Shown here: positions 7,861 to 15,942 of the stretch, piece by piece
Layout of the letters: each line of letters opens with the position of its first letter
How positions within the stretch are numbered: the first letter of the stretch is position 1
Assembly: GCA_003645255.1 (NCBI GenBank)
Contig: QNES01000026.1
Location: 1-33,989, forward strand
DNA from: Gammaproteobacteria bacterium
Lineage (GTDB): Bacteria; Pseudomonadota; Gammaproteobacteria; Beggiatoales; Beggiatoaceae
Length of the DNA stretch: 33,989 nucleotides
Reading direction: 5' to 3'
Position numbers and translations under genes: made by a program
Notes under the pieces: model-generated
What the model was told of the DNA's origin: nothing
The model's database searches: none
What the model saw: the letters and a program-made list of their open reading frames with translations, nothing else

Positions 7861-8097
7861 ATGCAATTTTATAGCTTTGAAATTGTTATCGAAAAAGAAC
7901 CAGAAGATGAAGGCTATTTTGCTTATAGCCCGACTTTACCCGGTTGTTTTAGCAATGGTAAAACCATTGAAGAAACCAAAAAAAATATTAGGGAGGCGGT
8001 TATCCAGCATATTGAATCAAAGCGGCTCCACTCGCAACGGATTTCCCAACATGAAAAATTGGTACATGTAGAAGAACTCACAGTGGGGATAGCATAA
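7861..8097 (+). CDS. hicB: HicB-family antitoxin
   Basis: The 78-residue protein shows the HicB/UPF0150 partial RNase-H-like fold: FEIVIEKEPEDEGYFAYSPTLPGCFSNGKTIEETKKNIREAVIQHIES, with the conserved tyrosine and PGC motif. HicB binds and blocks the HicA mRNA interferase and normally represses its own operon. There is no separate C-terminal DNA-binding domain, so operator binding could need the toxin or another factor. The start has AGTTAGGAAC about 7 bases upstream. Its TAA overlaps the hicA ATG by one base (TAATG). The order is antitoxin first. Confidence 0.9.
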   Translation: MQFYSFEIVIEKEPEDEGYFAYSPTLPGCFSNGKTIEETKKNIREAVIQHIESKRLHSQRISQHEKLVHVEELTVGIA

Positions 8098-8324
8098 TGT
8101 CAAGAATGCCACAAGTGACTGCTCTTGAAATCATACGCTTCTTAAAATATCAAGGATTTATTGAGGACCGTCAATCAGGCAGTCACCTAACGCTTTTGCA
8201 TGAGTACCGTAATTTTTCTGTCACAGTACCTGTTCATAGCGGCTGCGATGTAGGACGAGGATTAGCCGTTCGTATCCTAAAAGATGCTGGTTTTTCCGTT
8301 GAAGATTATTTACGTGGGCGATAA
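8097..8324 (+). CDS. hicA: HicA-family toxin (mRNA interferase)
   Basis: The 75-residue protein has the double-stranded RNA-binding-like fold of HicA: VTALEIIRFLKYQGFIEDRQSGSHLTLLHE, with the catalytic histidine in SGSH (residue 30), then VTVPVHSGCDVGRGLAVRILKDAGFSVEDYL. Length and motif are complete, so it is probably active. HicA toxins cleave mRNA and tmRNA during translation. It is coupled to hicB by a one-base overlap, so the two should be made at fixed ratio. Confidence 0.9.
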   Translation: MSRMPQVTALEIIRFLKYQGFIEDRQSGSHLTLLHEYRNFSVTVPVHSGCDVGRGLAVRILKDAGFSVEDYLRGR

Positions 8325-8327
8325 CTT

Positions 8328-8432
8328 ATGTCATTTATTCCAGTTAATTATTTCCACACCATCATTTCTTGTGTTGCTGCTATTATTCATGCTAGTGCCG
8401 CCATTATGACGCTAGGTTTCTATAACCCATAA
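8328..8432 (+). CDS. possible 34-residue single-helix membrane peptide
   Basis: A short frame starts 3 bases after the hicA stop and reads MSFIPVNYFHTIISCVAAII..., with one hydrophobic helix of about 20 residues and a short tail. No ribosome-binding site is obvious apart from the coupling distance to hicA. It resembles no family I recognise. It could be a real small membrane protein, the truncated start of a membrane gene, or chance. Confidence 0.25.
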   Translation: MSFIPVNYFHTIISCVAAIIHASAAIMTLGFYNP

Positions 8433-8464
8433 GAGGAATACAAACAATTTTTAAGCGAAATTTA

Positions 8465-9538
8465 ATGAAAATCCTATTCCTATGCAAACGTCGCCCTCAA
8501 GGAAAAGACTTATTAACTCGCCCTTATGGGCGTTTTTTTTACATCCCTTATTGGCTCTCAAAACGTGGACATGAAGTCTATATTTTATTGTTGAGTTATA
8601 AAAAAGAACCAGCCGTTCAGATCGAAAAAGATGGAATTTATTGGCTATCAGAAAGTCTTTATCCGTGGGGACCATTGAAATATATCGCTAAAGCTAATGG
8701 TTTAGTTCGTACCCTTGAACCGGATTGGATTGTTGGGTTTTCAGATACTTATTATGGTATTTTGGCAGAAAAATTAGGCTCAAAATATGGTATCAAATCA
8801 GTCATTGATGCTTATGATAACTACGAAAGTTATATCCCTTGGTTTAAGCCACTGCACTCTGTTTGGAGAAAAGCAATTGCTAAGGCAACGCGAGTAATAG
8901 CCGCTGGACCAGATTTAGGTGATTATTTAAATACTTTTCGCCCTCACAAAACCGTTTCAACGGTACCCATGGCAGCTGATCCGGCATTTGTGTCTTTAAA
9001 TAAAAAAGAATGTCGTCAAAAACTGGGCTTACCGGTGGATAAAAAGCTGGTAGGTTATGCAGGATCAATTCATAAGAGTAGGGGCATTGAACTGTTCTTT
9101 AAAATCTTTGAAAAATGGCGTTGTGAAGCTCCTGAAATCTTATTTCTTCTCTCTGGGCGTAAAGACAAAAAGATAGATTTACCACAACCCATCAAATGGC
9201 TGGGCTATTTATCTGATGAACAAATGCCGTTACTATTAAATAGTTTAGATGTATTGCTGGTTATTAATAAGCCATCAAGCTTTGGAAATTTTAGTTATCC
9301 TGTGAAGTTATATGAGGCGATGGCTTGTCAAATACCAGTTGTCGTTTCTGATGTTCTTGGTTCAAAATGGATATTGAAAGATCACCCACAGTTTTTAGCA
9401 CGCGATGCCCTCGATTTTGCCGAAAAAATCAAATCGGTGTTAGCGTTAGATAGATTTGATTATGGTTACCAAGAGACTTGGGAAGATTGTTGTAATCTGT
9501 TTGAAGCGAACTTATTAGACTCGATGTTCAAGCCTTAA
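8465..9538 (+). CDS. GT-B glycosyltransferase, group 1 (GT4-like)
   Basis: The 357-residue protein begins MKILFLCKRRPQGKD, followed by an N-terminal Rossmann domain (YIPYWLSKRGHEVYIL, DWIVGFSDTYYG). The C-terminal half has the nucleotide-sugar-binding domain: LVGYAGSIHKSRGIELFF (about 198-215), KWLGYLSDEQMPLLLNSLDVLLV, and KLYEAMACQIPVVVSDV with the conserved glutamate of the E(x)7E region. This is a retaining glycosyltransferase of the GT4 type, acting on lipid-linked glycan in the cytoplasm. The donor sugar is not readable. It heads a second glycan gene group that continues with a GT-C enzyme and another GT4, with gaps larger than in the first operon. Confidence 0.85.
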   Translation: MKILFLCKRRPQGKDLLTRPYGRFFYIPYWLSKRGHEVYILLLSYKKEPAVQIEKDGIYWLSESLYPWGPLKYIAKANGLVRTLEPDWIVGFSDTYYGILAEKLGSKYGIKSVIDAYDNYESYIPWFKPLHSVWRKAIAKATRVIAAGPDLGDYLNTFRPHKTVSTVPMAADPAFVSLNKKECRQKLGLPVDKKLVGYAGSIHKSRGIELFFKIFEKWRCEAPEILFLLSGRKDKKIDLPQPIKWLGYLSDEQMPLLLNSLDVLLVINKPSSFGNFSYPVKLYEAMACQIPVVVSDVLGSKWILKDHPQFLARDALDFAEKIKSVLALDRFDYGYQETWEDCCNLFEANLLDSMFKP

Positions 9539-9648
9539 CCACAAATTCTTGAAGAAATAGTATTTGTCATAAGCCAAAATTTATCTGGATATAGTTACTA
9601 AAAATATAGTGAAGTGTTGACAATGACGATGTCTACGTCGAGTGGTCA

Positions 9649-9695
9649 TGACGCTGGCGCGTCAAGAATGAGTTCCCACGCCGGCGCGTGGGAAC
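9649..9695. repeat. GC-rich double palindrome (REP-like)
   Basis: Two GC-rich palindromes lie side by side in AT-rich DNA: TGACGCTGGCGCGTCA (9649-9664) and a 24-base one (9672-9695) with arms GTTCCCACGC and GCGTGGGAAC. The composition differs strongly from the surroundings, as expected for a REP-type extragenic palindrome. Confidence 0.7.
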
Positions 9696-9741
9696 TAGAA
9701 AATTAATTCAAATAAAATTTTACATTTGGAGATTAATCCCG

Positions 9742-11142
9742 ATGAATATAAAAAAACACAATATAATGAGCCGTTCTGAATGGAAAATCATTTTTGTTAT
9801 TTTCACGATAGCATTTATTTTTAGAAGCATACTATTTATCTCCGCTTCTCCGTTTACTGATGACTATTCATCAAAACTTATAACAGGAGACTCCGTACAT
9901 TATCATCAGCTAGCAATAACCCTAGTGGAAACAAATACCTATGCGACTGAGGGTAAACCACATTCACTTTGGGCACCTGGTTATCCTTTCTTTCTGTCAA
10001 TTTGTTATAGGTTATTTGGAATTCAAATTGAGTATGCCATTTTGGTACAGATTGTCATCAGTTCACTGTTATTTTTGCCTTTTTTTATTTTTACTCACGA
10101 TATATTTTCTACCAAAGTTCGCCTAATCGGTTCGATTATTTTGGCGTTTGAACCTCATCTCGTGCTATTCTCTAATATTTTTCTTTCTGAAACTGTTTTT
10201 CTAGCGTTATTTATTTCTTCTTTAACTTGTTATATTCGCTATCTTAAAATTAAACACATTTCATGGTTATTTTATTCAGCATTATTACTGGGATTGGCTA
10301 CTTTAACTCGTGTGGCAGCGCAATACTTTTTTATTCTGCTCATTATGCATATGTTTGGCTATTTAATTATAAACCGTTGTGGACGTCAAATAATTAAAGC
10401 GGGTATTGTGTTTATCATCGTCTTCAGTGCCATCACGACTCCTTGGATGATGCGTAATTATCTGAATTATGGATATTTTTCTATGTCATCTGGAACAGGT
10501 TATAACCTCCTTATCAATAATATATCGACTATTGATTTTATGGAAAGTCCATTAACTTTGTCTGAGATACGCCAATACCATTTTCAACAAGCAAGAAAAC
10601 AGGCAAAGCTCACATCAAATGCTAATGCGTTTGAACTAAACCAAGCTTATCTTGAATATGGTTTGGGAAGAATAAAACAGGATATTTATCGGTACTTTGT
10701 TGGTCATCTCATTGAGATACAACAAGTAGCTTATGAACATAGAGAGTATTTTTTGTTTTTGGAACACTTGCTACAAATTGAAACAAGAAAGTTTTTTGTG
10801 AAATACATTCCTCAACCGGGAGGCGAGATGATTATTATCCGAGACGAGGTATTTAAATTGCCTTACTTGTCAGCTAAGATTATGATGGAATTTTATCAAA
10901 TAATAATGTTAATATTAATACTGGTTTATTTACTCACTAACATCAAGAAAAGAGATCCGGCATTAGGAATTGTTTTACTATTTGTGCTGGTTATATTTTA
11001 TTTTCCAATTATTTCCAGCATGAGTGCGCCTACTCGCTTCAGAGTGCCGATGATCCCTTTTATTACCTTTATAGGTGTGCACGGGTTGTTTTTTGTGTTA
11101 CAATATTATCGCAAATACAAACAAGTCATTACAAGCACATAA
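9742..11142 (+). CDS. GT-C (PMT_2/family 39-like) membrane glycosyltransferase
   Basis: The 466-residue protein has a first transmembrane helix (IIFVIFTIAFIFRSILFI) followed by a periplasmic loop containing an acidic pair (FTDDY), GDSVHYHQLA and APGYPFFLSICYRLFG. This is the layout of the dolichyl-phosphate-mannose mannosyltransferase/ArnT superfamily, with some ten further helices. Such enzymes use polyprenyl-phosphate sugars to modify proteins, lipid A or glycans on the periplasmic side. The frame extends up to a GTG at 9688, but that lies inside a GC-rich palindrome. I chose the ATG at 9742, with GGAG at 9729-9732. Substrate unknown. Confidence 0.8.
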   Translation: MNIKKHNIMSRSEWKIIFVIFTIAFIFRSILFISASPFTDDYSSKLITGDSVHYHQLAITLVETNTYATEGKPHSLWAPGYPFFLSICYRLFGIQIEYAILVQIVISSLLFLPFFIFTHDIFSTKVRLIGSIILAFEPHLVLFSNIFLSETVFLALFISSLTCYIRYLKIKHISWLFYSALLLGLATLTRVAAQYFFILLIMHMFGYLIINRCGRQIIKAGIVFIIVFSAITTPWMMRNYLNYGYFSMSSGTGYNLLINNISTIDFMESPLTLSEIRQYHFQQARKQAKLTSNANAFELNQAYLEYGLGRIKQDIYRYFVGHLIEIQQVAYEHREYFLFLEHLLQIETRKFFVKYIPQPGGEMIIIRDEVFKLPYLSAKIMMEFYQIIMLILILVYLLTNIKKRDPALGIVLLFVLVIFYFPIISSMSAPTRFRVPMIPFITFIGVHGLFFVLQYYRKYKQVITST

Positions 11143-11215
11143 AACCTCTGTACAGGAAAGGGCAATTTTGTAACTCATTGTTTTTAAAAAGATAATTTTA
11201 AATAGGAGCGAACAA

Positions 11216-11653
11216 ATGTATCAAAATCAGTTTAAAAAATTTAAAAACATTGAAAATTTGGCTGGTAAAGCTTGGGAACATGCTGTTGCAATAGATGTGT
11301 TAGCAACAACAGAGATTAAAGATTGTTCAATAGAATGCTTTCATTACCAACAAATGATGGAATTGTTTTTTAAGCATATATTAGAAACAAGAAGTCAATT
11401 CGGTTCTTATAGTAGGCGTCATAAATTGCAAAAACTATTAGAAGAAGTGATTGCAAATACCCAATTTAGAACCGATAAAACTAAATATTTTATGGCATTA
11501 CAAGTCATTACTGTTTGTGCCGAAGAATATAGATATAATTTTTTAATTGACTGTGATGGATATAAACAAAGTGTCACAATCTGTGATCAATTATTAGAAG
11601 AATTGCTCAAATTTGAAAGTGCTGAAGAACTTGAAGATACCAAACCAGTTTGA
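11216..11653 (+). CDS. HEPN-domain-like protein
   Basis: This 145-residue helical protein has the sequence pattern of HEPN domains: an N-terminal helix (AWEHAVAIDVLA), a central helix with HYQQMMELFFKHIL, HKLQKLLEEV after the loop, and a final helix with EEYRYNFLID. The start is supported by AGGAG 9 bases upstream. In RNase-active HEPN proteins the last helix carries R-x(4-6)-H; here R is followed by YNFLID, with Asp where His is expected, so it may be inactive as an RNase. No nucleotidyltransferase partner (MNT) is adjacent, and the next gene is a glycosyltransferase with its own leader. It may be a solitary antitoxin-like relic or a structural HEPN protein. Family call moderate. Confidence 0.55.
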   Translation: MYQNQFKKFKNIENLAGKAWEHAVAIDVLATTEIKDCSIECFHYQQMMELFFKHILETRSQFGSYSRRHKLQKLLEEVIANTQFRTDKTKYFMALQVITVCAEEYRYNFLIDCDGYKQSVTICDQLLEELLKFESAEELEDTKPV

Positions 11654-11714
11654 ACAGTTATTTTGAAGTGAGTATTTAGATTATGAACGAAACAACAGTT
11701 CCCCATTTTTTTTT

Positions 11715-11785
11715 AAATCGGATTTCTTGAGCTGGTTAAAAATGTTAAAATATTTTTGCATACATAAGTAAAAAGCCTAATAATC
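11715..11785 (+). promoter_or_regulatory. 71-bp leader shared with 15394-15464 (copy A)
   Basis: From AAATCGGATTTCTTGAGCTG to the ATG at 11786 there are exactly 71 bases. About 47 of the first 57 match the leader at 15394-15464, which also ends exactly at an ATG. TTGAGC could be a -35 element; the -10 is not clear. Confidence 0.5.
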
Positions 11786-12985
11786 ATGTCAGATCACATC
11801 AAAAAAATACTTGTCATCACCTCAACCTTCCCTCGCTGGCAAGGCGATAAAGAGCCACCTTTTGTCTATGAACTCAGTCAGCGATTGGCTGAACATTATA
11901 CGGTGCATGTCTTAGCTCCTCATACCTTCGGGGCTGCATTAACGGAACAATTTGGAAAACTTAAAATTACCCGATTTCGCTATTTTTTTCTTAAATATCA
12001 AACACTTGCTTATAATAGCGGCATTTTACCTAATCTGAAACAAAATCGTTGGCGTTATTTATTGATACCCTTTTTTATCATAGCGGAATGGTTTGCCCTG
12101 GTTCGTTTATTGCGCCAGGAAAAATTTGATTTAATTCATGCGCATTGGTTAGTGCCGCAGGGTATGGTTGCTGTCTTTGCCCGTTGGTTTATCAAAGCAC
12201 CACCACCTTTATTATGTACCTCTCATGGCAGTGATTTATTAGCATTAAGGGGCAGATTATTCCATAAATTAAAACAATTTATTTTAAATCGTACCACCGC
12301 TATGACGGTTGTCAGTCAAACCATGCAAGATACAGCATTGTCATTAGGTGCAAATAAGGCTAAATTACAGGTTATCCCTATGGGGGTAGATATTAAAAAG
12401 CAATTTATCCCCCCTTTAAGGGCACGAAATAAAAATACTTTATTATTTGTAGGACGTTTGGTGGAACAAAAAGGCTTATCTTATCTTTTAGAAGCTTTTA
12501 GTTTGATTATAAAACAATATCACAATGCCACTTTGACCATTATTGGTACTGGTTCTGATGAGAAAAAATTTAAACAACAAGCTTATAACTTAGCTTTAAA
12601 CCAATCTGTGTCATTTTTAGGAGCGGTAGAATATTCTCAATTGCCTACATTTTATCAAGCATCAGAAGTCGTCATTTTTCCCTCTATAATGGCTGAAGGT
12701 TTTGGTTTAGTCCTTGTCGAAGCATTAGGCTGTGAATGCGCAGTCGCTGCCAGTGATTTACCCGCAATGCAGGACATTTTGAAAGATAAAGAAAATGCTT
12801 TGATTTTCAAGCAAAAAAATGCTCAAGATTTGGCTGATAAAGTAAATGAGTTATTAGGTAATCCACAATGGCGCGTTTCTTTAGGCAAACGGGGGAGGCA
12901 AGATATGCTAGCGCGTTATGATTGGAAAATTATCACTCAGCGATATTATTTATTGATGGAACGTCTCATGCGTTTTGATATGTAA
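11786..12985 (+). CDS. GT4 glycosyltransferase
   Basis: The 399-residue protein is a full-length group 1 glycosyltransferase. The N-terminal domain reads ILVITSTFPRWQGDKEPPFVYELSQRLAEHYTVHVLAP and continues to a HAHWLVPQG segment. The C-terminal domain has LLFVGRLVEQKGLSYLLEAF, LTIIGTGSDEKKF, and EGFGLVLVEALGCECAVAASDLPAM with the two conserved glutamates of the EX7E motif. Such proteins transfer sugars from a nucleotide donor to a lipid-linked or other glycan acceptor at the inner membrane. It is transcribed in the same direction as the HEPN-like gene but is separated by 132 bases with a repeated leader, so it is probably a separate unit. Confidence 0.9.
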   Translation: MSDHIKKILVITSTFPRWQGDKEPPFVYELSQRLAEHYTVHVLAPHTFGAALTEQFGKLKITRFRYFFLKYQTLAYNSGILPNLKQNRWRYLLIPFFIIAEWFALVRLLRQEKFDLIHAHWLVPQGMVAVFARWFIKAPPPLLCTSHGSDLLALRGRLFHKLKQFILNRTTAMTVVSQTMQDTALSLGANKAKLQVIPMGVDIKKQFIPPLRARNKNTLLFVGRLVEQKGLSYLLEAFSLIIKQYHNATLTIIGTGSDEKKFKQQAYNLALNQSVSFLGAVEYSQLPTFYQASEVVIFPSIMAEGFGLVLVEALGCECAVAASDLPAMQDILKDKENALIFKQKNAQDLADKVNELLGNPQWRVSLGKRGRQDMLARYDWKIITQRYYLLMERLMRFDM

Positions 12986-13151
12986 CTAAGCCTGAACGTT
13001 TTTCTTAGGGTGATGTTTTGAAGGTATCGCAAATGCCAGATTTAACAATTGAGCTACTTGTATTATACTTATTATATATTGTTGAAAAAATAACAAAAAT
13101 AGGCAACTTCCTATCTATTTTCGCTGTTATTATTAAAGAGGCTTTAATACT

Positions 13152-13871
13152 ATGTCAGAACCCGCTTTAACGGAAGAATTTGTACCGTTGCAAACTGAAG
13201 CTCTGGTATCGCCACAATCTATGATGTTGCCTGCCGATGATGAACTTGCTTGCGAGGATAATATACCAATGGAAACTGAACAACACAAATTACAAATGGA
13301 ATTACTCATTGACTCGCTTAGGCTATGGTTAGATAAATTACCCAATGGGTATGTCGGGGGCAATATGTTTGTCCATTATTTAACCCCAAGTGGTCATAAG
13401 GCATTTAAAGGACCAGATGTCATAGTAGTGTTGGATGTCCCTAAGGGCTTACGTGATAATTGGGTTGTTTGGAAAGAAGGCAAAGGACCCGATGTGGTCA
13501 TTGAGCTATTATCTAAAAGTACCGCAAACGAAGATAAGAAGAATAAAAAGGAAGTTTATCGAAACCAACTGTTTGTAAAAGAATATTTTTGGTTTGATCC
13601 CAAAAAGCCGGTTGATTTTGCAGGATTTGTTCTTCAACATGGGATTTATGAACCACTACCCTTTGATGATAGAGAACGCTTGATAAGTCAACAGTTGGGA
13701 TTAGCCCTAGTACCCTGGAAAGGTTTTTATAAAAATGCGGATACGACGTGGCTGCGCTGGGAAACTTTGGAAGGTATTTTATTGCCCACACCTGAAGAAG
13801 CTTCGCAACAACGCGCTGAACGATTAGCTGAAAAGTTACATTTACTGGGAATTAATCCCGAAAAAATTTAA
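13152..13871 (+). CDS. Uma2-family (DUF820) putative endonuclease
   Basis: The 239-residue protein has the Uma2/DUF820 PD-(D/E)XK core: GPDVIVVLD (Asp89), PDVVIELLSKSTANED (Glu118) and EYFWFDP (about 144-150), followed by a short YEPL segment and a charged C-terminal tail (EEASQQRAERLAEKLHLLGI) typical of this family. Residues 1-45 are low-complexity and acidic. The family is greatly expanded in cyanobacteria and in large sulfur bacteria; its biological role is poorly known. AAAGAGG lies 8-14 bases before the ATG. An AT-rich hairpin follows 47 bases after the stop. Confidence 0.85.
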   Translation: MSEPALTEEFVPLQTEALVSPQSMMLPADDELACEDNIPMETEQHKLQMELLIDSLRLWLDKLPNGYVGGNMFVHYLTPSGHKAFKGPDVIVVLDVPKGLRDNWVVWKEGKGPDVVIELLSKSTANEDKKNKKEVYRNQLFVKEYFWFDPKKPVDFAGFVLQHGIYEPLPFDDRERLISQQLGLALVPWKGFYKNADTTWLRWETLEGILLPTPEEASQQRAERLAEKLHLLGINPEKI

Positions 13872-13918
13872 CGATTGCTGTTTTTTCATTAGTCCGCCCA
13901 TAAAATATTTGATTCTAC

Positions 13919-13952
13919 AAATACTATTTTTTTAAACAAATAGTATTTTTTT
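13919..13952 (+). terminator. hairpin terminator after the Uma2 gene
   Basis: AAATACTATTT (13919-13929) pairs with AAATAGTATTT (13938-13948), followed by a T run to 13952. It ends 21 bases before the next chosen ATG, so that gene probably needs read-through or a promoter overlapping the hairpin. Confidence 0.5.
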
Positions 13953-13973
13953 GATGTGAAATATCTTGTTATA

Positions 13974-15290
13974 ATGAAAATACTCCCCATTAACTTAGAT
14001 GATCTAATATATGCGCTCGCCGTTGAATCGGTTCGCCTGGAATTTAAAAAAACTTACTCCGAACCCACTTTGGAACAGATTATTCATACTATCTGTGCCT
14101 TTGCTAATGATTTTCATAATTTGAATGGTGGTTATATTGTTATTGGTATTGAAGAACAAAATGGTTTACCTATTCTACCATCGGTTGGACTTGATTCCCA
14201 AAATATTGATAAAATACAGCAAAAAATCCGGGGCAATTGTAGTAGAATTGCTCCAAAATATTTACCCATTATTTCACCAGAAATTTATCAAGGTAAACAA
14301 ATATTAGTTATATGGGTGCCAGCCAGTGATATACGTCCCCATAACGCGCCGATAAAATGGCAAAAAGGTAAACAAGAAAGGGCATACTATGTGCGTATAG
14401 GTAGTGAGACAATAGAAGCTAAAGATGATATTTTTACCCAATTAATGCAAATGACCGCAAAAGTGCCCTTTGATGATCGTAGAAATTTAACCGCTTCACT
14501 TGATGATTTATCACCTGCTTTGGTAAGACATTTTTTAGCCAATATTAACTGTGACTTGGTGGCACCTAACATTGATATGCAGGCTATTGATTTATATCGG
14601 AAATTAAGAATTATTTATAAAGTTAATGGACACGAAGTACCTAAAAATGTCGCTTTATTATTTTTTGCCAATCAACCAGAATATTTTTTGCAGGGTGCCA
14701 GGATTGAAGTGGTTCAATTTGGTGATGAAGCGGGTGGTGATTTGATAGAAGAAAAAATTTTTCGGGGTCCTTTGCATACACAACTTACCCAAGTATTAGA
14801 TTATCTTAATGCTTTTAACACTACCCTAATCAAAAAAGTACCCAATCAGGCGGAAGCACAAAAAATGGTGGCTTTTCCTTTTAAAATCGTTTTATTCGCA
14901 CATCCTCAATATATTGTTATTCAAGCCCTGAGAGAAAGTGGACACCTATGGGCTGTGGGAGAACGCCAAAGGGCTATTTTAAATTTAGAAATGGCTGCCA
15001 AAAATGTGCCCGATTCAGGAGTGCTGATAGCACAACTTATTGAATATAAAGGATATTTAGAAAATTTATCTGCCGCTGAACAATTATTTACAACCTCTTC
15101 ATCCGATTTAGCAATCACTGATAAACATTTACCATTTATTGCCATCGCTAAAATTTTTCTGGATCATAACCAAACTAAAAAAGCATCAGAAATACTTGCC
15201 AATGTACCTTCTTTCATAAAGGGTGACGATTTAATGGAATTAGCCGTTCTTAAAAAACGTTTAAAAGAAGCGCAGGAATCCAAAATTTAG
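13974..15290 (+). CDS. AlbA_2 (Schlafen-like) domain protein with unusual C-terminus
   Basis: The N-terminal 130 residues are an AlbA_2/divergent Schlafen domain: ESVRLEFKKTY, then CAFANDFHNLNGGYIVIGIEEQNG, IVWVPAS near DIRPHNAP, and the ERAYYVRIGSETIEA strand. The middle (about 145-300) matches the conserved region seen in AlbA_2 ATP-binding regulators (LVRHFLANIN, NVALLFFANQPEYFLQGARIEVVQF, IFRGPLHTQ). After AEAQKMVAFPF, where relatives continue into an ATPase domain with ALREALVNA and HRDY, this protein instead has helical TPR-like sequence (ERQRAILNLEMAAKN, AAEQLF, AIAKIFLDHNQTKKASEIL). It looks like a fusion or recombination product. ATG 13974 was preferred; a GTG at 13956 would add six residues. 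DNA or RNA binding by the AlbA_2 part is likely; the role is not known. Confidence 0.65.
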   Translation: MKILPINLDDLIYALAVESVRLEFKKTYSEPTLEQIIHTICAFANDFHNLNGGYIVIGIEEQNGLPILPSVGLDSQNIDKIQQKIRGNCSRIAPKYLPIISPEIYQGKQILVIWVPASDIRPHNAPIKWQKGKQERAYYVRIGSETIEAKDDIFTQLMQMTAKVPFDDRRNLTASLDDLSPALVRHFLANINCDLVAPNIDMQAIDLYRKLRIIYKVNGHEVPKNVALLFFANQPEYFLQGARIEVVQFGDEAGGDLIEEKIFRGPLHTQLTQVLDYLNAFNTTLIKKVPNQAEAQKMVAFPFKIVLFAHPQYIVIQALRESGHLWAVGERQRAILNLEMAAKNVPDSGVLIAQLIEYKGYLENLSAAEQLFTTSSSDLAITDKHLPFIAIAKIFLDHNQTKKASEILANVPSFIKGDDLMELAVLKKRLKEAQESKI

Positions 15291-15393
15291 TTTGAACGGT
15301 CCAACGAAGCGAAATCAACGTGATAGTTTTTTTCGGAGAACTACCAAAATAAGTAGGTGACGAGGTTTTAGTTTTTCTTCAAAAAAATATTAA

Positions 15394-15464
15394 AAATCGG
15401 ATTTTTTGAACAGGTTAAAAATATTACAAGATTTTTTCATACCTACATAATTAGGAAATAAAGC
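15394..15464 (+). promoter_or_regulatory. 71-bp leader shared with 11715-11785 (copy B)
   Basis: It begins AAATCGGATTTTTTGAACAG and ends directly before the ATG at 15465, the same 71-base spacing as copy A. TTGAAC is a possible -35 element. Confidence 0.5.
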
Positions 15465-15785
15465 ATGATAAGACTACACCCCCCCGACATTAAGCTACGT
15501 TATCTAAAAATACAAAATTTCAAAGCCCTAGATTCTTTTGAAATGGAATTTCTAGCGCTCGTATGATAGTTGTTCCGGATATTTTGGTTATGGAAAGTCG
15601 GAATGGTTTAGGTAAAACTACTTATCAGTTGACTTACATGAGTTACTGATGATAGACATGGGAATATATTAATTCACTACCGTACACTTTTAATAAATTT
15701 GAATGAACCGGCGGGCTTGAAAAAACTTGGTTGGATTGAAGTGAAATTATTTATCTGAAAAAACATTGTTTTATTGTTTTAACGA
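15465..15785 (+). pseudogene. N-terminal relic of a RecF/SMC-like ATPase
   Basis: The first frame reads MIRLHPPDIKLRYLKIQNFKALDSFEMEF, the standard opening strand of RecF/AAA_21 ATPases, then a stop at about 15564. A second frame continues RMIVVPDILVMESRNGLGKTT, a Walker A motif, up to a stop near 15649. A third frame reads DDRHGNILIHYRTLLINLN and EPAGLKKLGWIEVKLF. At least two frameshifts and a missing C-terminus show a dead gene. The rest of 15291-15942 has no coding frame; near 15895-15935 is a short imperfect palindrome (GAAACCAAGTTTC and TTTGGTTTTTC). This ATPase is not the same gene as the one at 6.7-7.6 kb, since that one lacks exactly this N-terminal part and the linkage is 8 kb. Confidence 0.7.
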
Positions 15786-15942
15786 TAATAAAAAAATTGA
15801 CGCAATGCGTTCCAACCAGTGTTCCATCGTCCAATTTGGACACTAAAAACTTTGGTAGTGATGTACTTTCGTAGTGATAGACACCGAACATTTAGAAACC
15901 AAGTTTCTTTAAAAAATTTGGTTTTTCATCACCACTTTATGC

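Noticed and set aside
9688-9741. Upstream GTG start of the GT-C gene
   Set aside because: The GTG lies inside a GC-rich palindrome; ATG 9742 has a proper ribosome-binding site and gives a normal N-terminus.
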